NCBI GenBank assembly: GCA_949357655.1
Contig: CASHTG010000015.1
Span: 186,001-250,000 of the forward strand
DNA from: Parascedosporium putredinis
Lineage: Eukaryota > Ascomycota > Sordariomycetes > Microascales > Microascaceae
Length of the DNA stretch: 64,000 bases
Direction of reading: 5' to 3'
Positions 59,602-64,000 of the stretch are shown one piece after another (within the stretch, counting starts at the first letter, position 1; every line of letters begins with the position of its first letter). The notes beneath the pieces were generated by a model. The model was not told where the DNA came from. It saw nothing but the letters and a program-made list of their open reading frames with translations, and did no database searches. Made by a program: the position numbers and the translations under genes.

Positions 59602-62600
59602 TCACCCTCTCACTCTCCAACACCAACGGCCCGCCCCCGGCCCGCTCGAATCCAAACTCAGCGTCACCCGCGCCCGATCCGCCACCACCCGCACCACCTC
59701 GCCCAAGTTCTTGAAATCCGTCTCGCAGTGCGACGCCACGTACGACGCATCTCCTCCTCCTGTCGCCGCCGCTGCCGGTCCCAACCCCGCCTCCGCCCGC
59801 ACCTCCCGCACCTCCACCGCCGGGTACGGCAACCACCCCTCGCGCAGCGGCGAAAGCACCAACGCCATCTCAATAGGCGCGCTCGATGCGCTCGCCGACC
59901 CACCCTCCCCATCTTCCTCCTCTTTCTCCTCCTCCGCCGGGATCCGGATATGCCCCCGCCGCCGCCCGCCAATCAACCACGTCTCCGGCGGCGCCGTAAC
60001 CTCGAAGCTCACCTCGCGCGGTCCCCACCCGCCGCCGCCGCCGCGTCCCCAACCGCCCCGGGTTTCGCCCTCGCCGCCGTGTCCCACATACGCGTCCACC
60101 GCAGCCGCAGCACGGCAGGTATCAGCTGATTGACGCACGCCGTCGGCGGGTCCCCGCGCTCTTGCTGGGCGGTAAACGGCAGCTCGCCCTTGAGCTCGAT
60201 ATCCGCCGTCACGAGCACCGGCACGGGAGGGATATCGACGGGGATCACGAGCGACCTGCTCCCCGACGACGACGAGGACGGGTCCACCGCCGCAGCAGTT
60301 GACCCGAGCTGCAGCGTTTTATTCTTCCGAAGCCACGCCTCGAAAAACGCCACCACGTCCGTCACCGCACCCGTCTTCGCCGCCCCGTTCTGGTCCAGCC
60401 CCTCCAGCTCCCGCCGCCAGTTAATCTGCGCGACGAACCCCGTCGACACCCGCCCCGTCAGCGCCGCCCGCTCGAGGTCGTGCGCCGTGATCGCCTCGTG
60501 CGCGTGCCTAATCACGGTGGGCACCAGCAGCCGGACGAAGCGCCCCACGGCGTCCGACCCTTCCAGCGCCTCGACGAGCGTCGTCCGCAGCAGCGTGTCC
60601 ACCTCCTCCGTCAGCTCGCTGTAGTGGAGCTTGAGGTACATGGTCGACGACTTGGTGCCGCCGGGGCCGATGCGCACCGCCTTCTTCTTGCGCGTAATCT
60701 TGTACAGCAGCGTCGCCGGCTGCTTGGGGAACACGAGCACGGGCGCCGCGGGCGGCACGCCGAAATGCGACTCGAAAATCTCCGAGTCCACGAGCTCGCT
60801 CTTGAAGAGCCGCAGCGGGCCCGTGCTGGCCGTTGACACGGTGAAGCGCGAGTAGAGCGCGTGGTGCTTGAACACGTCTTGCACGTTGACCCCGAGGGCT
60901 AACGCGATGGGCGCCGATGCGAGCTTGACGCACGTAAACACGCCGCCGTCTGCCGTCGCGTACGTCGCCTCGATCCTGAGCGTGACCGACGCCACGTCCC
61001 GCTCCACGGAAAAGGGCAAGCTCACCGTCACTTTGGAGTCCGGGTCCAGGCTGCCAAAGTACAGCATCCCCGCCTCCGGGGTTTGGAAAATGCCACCCCG
61101 CCCGTCACCACCTTGGCTTCCGCGGCAATGGTGCGCAGGCCGCCCGTGGCCGGCTTGAGGGAGAGCTCGCACGACTTGATGGCGTTCCAACCCGTCGAGA
61201 TTTCAATCTCGAGCGCGTTGTTCTGGTCCAGCCGGGTTTGCTTCGCCACCGCCAGCCGTATGTTGAGCGATCGTGTCTGCGCGTAGAGAAGGATCGGCGG
61301 GTTCTTGAAGATGGTTTCGCCCATGGGGGTGATTTGGTTAACGTCGCGTTCGTAGCTCAATACAAGCCTTCCGTTTTCGAGAATGAGCTGGTCGACTTTG
61401 AATCGTCCCGTCACAACCGCCTATCGATTTTTTGTTTGTTCATGTTAGCCTCGTAGTGAAGATAGTGGCCCAGACCCCACCAAACCAAACGTACCTTGCC
61501 ATAAAACGTCAAACGACTCTTCTTCGGCTTAACAACCTGCTTCCCAGCACTCTCCAACCGAACCTCCTTCGTCGGCCCCCATCCACGCACGCCAACCGCA
61601 GCGTCGCCTTATGAATCGGCAACTCATCCTGCAGCAGACTCCGCAGCTCCACGTCGATCGAAAAGGAATCAGAACCATCCAAATACACGGGCGCCGAGCA
61701 GACGTCAACATCCAAAAAGAAATTGCTCAGTGGAATAATGACCTCTTCGGGGAGCGACTTGGAGGACGCCAGAAGCTCCGCCACGAACCCCTTGATGGCC
61801 GACAGGTCCGGCCGGCCCGCCGCGAACTTGGCCAGCGACCTCTGCTCGGCGAACTCGGCCTCGGCCGCCGCGGCGCCCATGAGCAGCTTCAGGATGGCCT
61901 GCACCAGCTTCTCCTTCCACTCCAGGGTCTTGAGGCACCGGCAGTACATGGTGAGCATGGACAGCTCGAGCAGGCTCCAGCCGTTCTCGCCGAAAAAGGG
62001 GGTGGCGCGGTGGAAGTAGATGGCGGCGTCGGAGAACTCGCCTGCCTGGTACTTGAGGACCGCCAGGTCTGCCATGCACGACTGGATCGAGTGCGTGTGG
62101 TTCGCGACGGTGTAGTGCCGCAGCGCCTTATCCGTCAGAGTCTCGTAGAGGCGGTAGAAATCTTCCTTGCTCGAGAGCGCCGTGTTCAGCAACCGGTCGC
62201 CCAAAGTCGTGCTCCAGACCATCTTTTCGCCCTCCGATGACGACTCTTCGCTACCTCCCGACCGGGACGATGGGTCGTCATCATCGTCATCATCGTCGTC
62301 CTCGTCCTCCTCCTCGTCGTTAAGACTAACGTCTTCCAGCTTGGAGTAGTCGATGCTATCTGGAAGCGTCGGCACCTCACTCCACCCATCCCGCCAACCC
62401 TTGGCACGCCCCAGTTTCTCCAGCACGTTCCGACATAGGCTATACAACTCGGCGCGCCTAGCAGCCAGCTCCTCCAGGCCAGCTTTGAGGAAATGCGCGG
62501 TACCGGACGAACCGGGTTCCGAGACGCTGTTGCTCCGCCCGGGGCCGGGAAATACGTTGGGGCTCGGCGGCGGACGCGACCCCGGGGCCATGGCCAGCGA

Positions 62601-64000
62601 AGAAGTCCTCGCCGGGTGCATCATCGTCTTCGGTTCCGGGATGGAAAGCTTGGGCTCGTGTCCGTCGGGGGTGGCCAAGGTCGAGGGCGGGATCGGGAGG
62701 GCTTTCGTGGTTGTCTGCGCGAGCACCTGCTGCGCCACGGAAAAGGCAAACGAGGCAACCGCGTGGTCCACCACGCGGGACAGCGAGGGCGGGAGCTTCT
62801 TGGGCGCGGCCGCCTCGGCATCATCGCTCGCCCGGCGGCTCGACTGCATCGCCGCAATAATGTCCTGCTGCATGATCTGGGACGCCACGGGGATGAACTC
62901 GAGGGTGCGGCGGCACACCTCGGAGAGCCTGGACAGGTTTTCCGTCTCACTCACGTGCTTCGCCATGGGCGGGATACGGGGATCGACGCCGCGCAGGACG
63001 GATTCCCTCTGTTCGTTGAGCTTGGCCACCAGCTCCTCCCGCGTGGACGAGGCGTTGCCGAGCCGCAGCAGGAGGGAGATTTGGCGGGCAAAGATGTAGC
63101 ACTTGAAGTCAAAAAGCGAGACGTTGTTCGCGAGAATCATGTCGCGGTAGGGTTTCTTGGACGCCATGATGGGAATGTCCTCGAATCCGTCCGCCCTGCT
63201 GCCGGCGTCGTTGGCCTGCAGGTTCACGGTCGTCAGGTCGCCTGTCTCACCGGCAGAGGACTTGATGAGGGCTAGGGCCCGCTCGATGGCGTCTTTCAGG
63301 TCTTGCGTGTACGGCAAGAGGGCCCCGCCGTGGCTCTCGGGCTCGCCCGAGGTAGCCTGCTCGGCAATAACTAGGTCGAGCCCGACGCTGAGCTCGTCGT
63401 AGCCCACCAAGGCGTCCTCAACCAGACCAACGCTCTCGAAGCCGCGGGCCAGACCCTCCTTAAGGATGAAGAAGGTGCAAAAGTTCCAGCCCGGAAGGAT
63501 GCGCTGGGAGTCCTTTTCCTTGATGTCCTCCTCGTAGCGCGAGACGCGCATGTCGAACGAGTTGAGGATGCGGGCCTTGAGCTTGCCCACGAGGTCCTGC
63601 CAAGCAAACTCAACATCCTGCTCCGTCTCCACGTAGCCCGAGGGCACGGCGGGGATGACGCGGGGAGCATATCGTAGGGCACGTCGTTGATGCCGACGCG
63701 AACCTGGGCGACGCGGTCCACCTGGTTCTTGCCCGCAATATTAAAATCGGCCTGCAGCTTTTCCATCAACGTGGACGAGCCGCCCCTCCACCTCGAGCTC
63801 GACTTGGACTCGGACGAGGTGTCGGACCCCTTGCCGCTCGTCCTAGGCTGCGTGGCGGCCACGGTATTGGGGAGCACGACGTGCACCACCATCCAGTCAA
63901 AGGCATCGTGGCCCTCGAACGACGTCTTCTTGCTCGAGCTCTGCGGGAGGGTGTTTTTTTGATCCACTCCCGTATCTCGGCGCGCACCTGGCTCTTGTAG
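59602..64000 (-). CDS. trs130: TRAPPII complex subunit Trs130/TRAPPC10 (5' end outside window)
   Basis: Subunit of the TRAPPII tethering complex, exchange factor for Rab11/Ypt31-type GTPases at the late Golgi. The first exon enters from beyond 64000 (YKSQVRAEIREWIKK) and runs to 61495; intron 61421-61494 (GTACGT/ATAG) joins LTFYGK to AVVTGRF. Recognisable parts: FDWMVVHVVLPNT, RVSRYEEDIKEKDSQR, WNFCTFFILKEGLA, CYIFARQISLLLRLG, an acidic run (about 62282-62320), AIYFHRATPFFGENGW, CRCLKTLEWKEKL and a beta-rich C-terminal half. Frame breaks: 63954-63960 (T7 on plus), 63662-63665, 61576-61580, 61096-61099 and about 60010-60090. The stop at 59602 is uncertain because a further slip in the Gly-rich end would extend it. 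Confidence 0.88.

Overview
The window is nuclear DNA of a filamentous ascomycete, most likely a Sordariomycete and probably Hypocreales. This rests on gene content, on short introns (about 60-270 bp) with GTAAGT/GTACGT-type donors and CAG/TAG acceptors, on pyrimidine-rich promoters, on GC-rich codon use in the housekeeping genes, and on my recollection of close homologues of the desaturase, the chaperonin subunit and the NatB subunit. No RNA gene, complete transposon or CRISPR array was seen.

Layout: ire1 (+, 1662-5646) converges on the oleate delta-12 desaturase gene fad2 (-, 7422-9045). A gene-free stretch of about 4.9 kb follows. eIF3b/prt1 (-, 13989-16481) and cct2 (+, 17351-19360) diverge from one 870-bp promoter region. 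A DEK_C/SWIB chromatin protein gene (-, 20742-21942) is followed by 4.3 kb of gene-poor DNA and a fringe-like GT31 glycosyltransferase gene (-, 26216-27659). The centre holds two tandem paralogues (-, 28936-34205 and 35402-40782), each an ankyrin-repeat protein fused to a CorA-like membrane domain; they share six introns at the same positions. The right part holds cox23 (+), the NatB subunit gene mdm20/naa25 (+), ilm1 (-), the geranylgeranyltransferase I beta subunit gene cdc43 (+), a CAMK/AMPK-type protein kinase gene (-) and trs130, a TRAPPII subunit gene (-), which runs off the right edge.

The genes form no single pathway. They cover ER stress (Ire1), lipid desaturation (Fad2), translation (eIF3b), folding (Cct2), N-terminal acetylation (NatB), mitochondria (Cox23, Ilm1), prenylation (Cdc43) and Golgi traffic (Trs130). 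The tandem ankyrin-CorA pair is the accessory part and the best candidate for something under-described.

A technical point governs how to read the annotation. At least ten of the fourteen genes are interrupted by frame changes (the kinase gene likewise), and almost all are what one missing base would give. Wherever the spot can be pinned down it lies in a short run of one base (C/G of 3-5, A/T of 3-7). This pattern points to under-called homopolymers in an unpolished assembly, not to pseudogenes. CDS spans below are therefore whole gene spans including introns, with the frame breaks listed.
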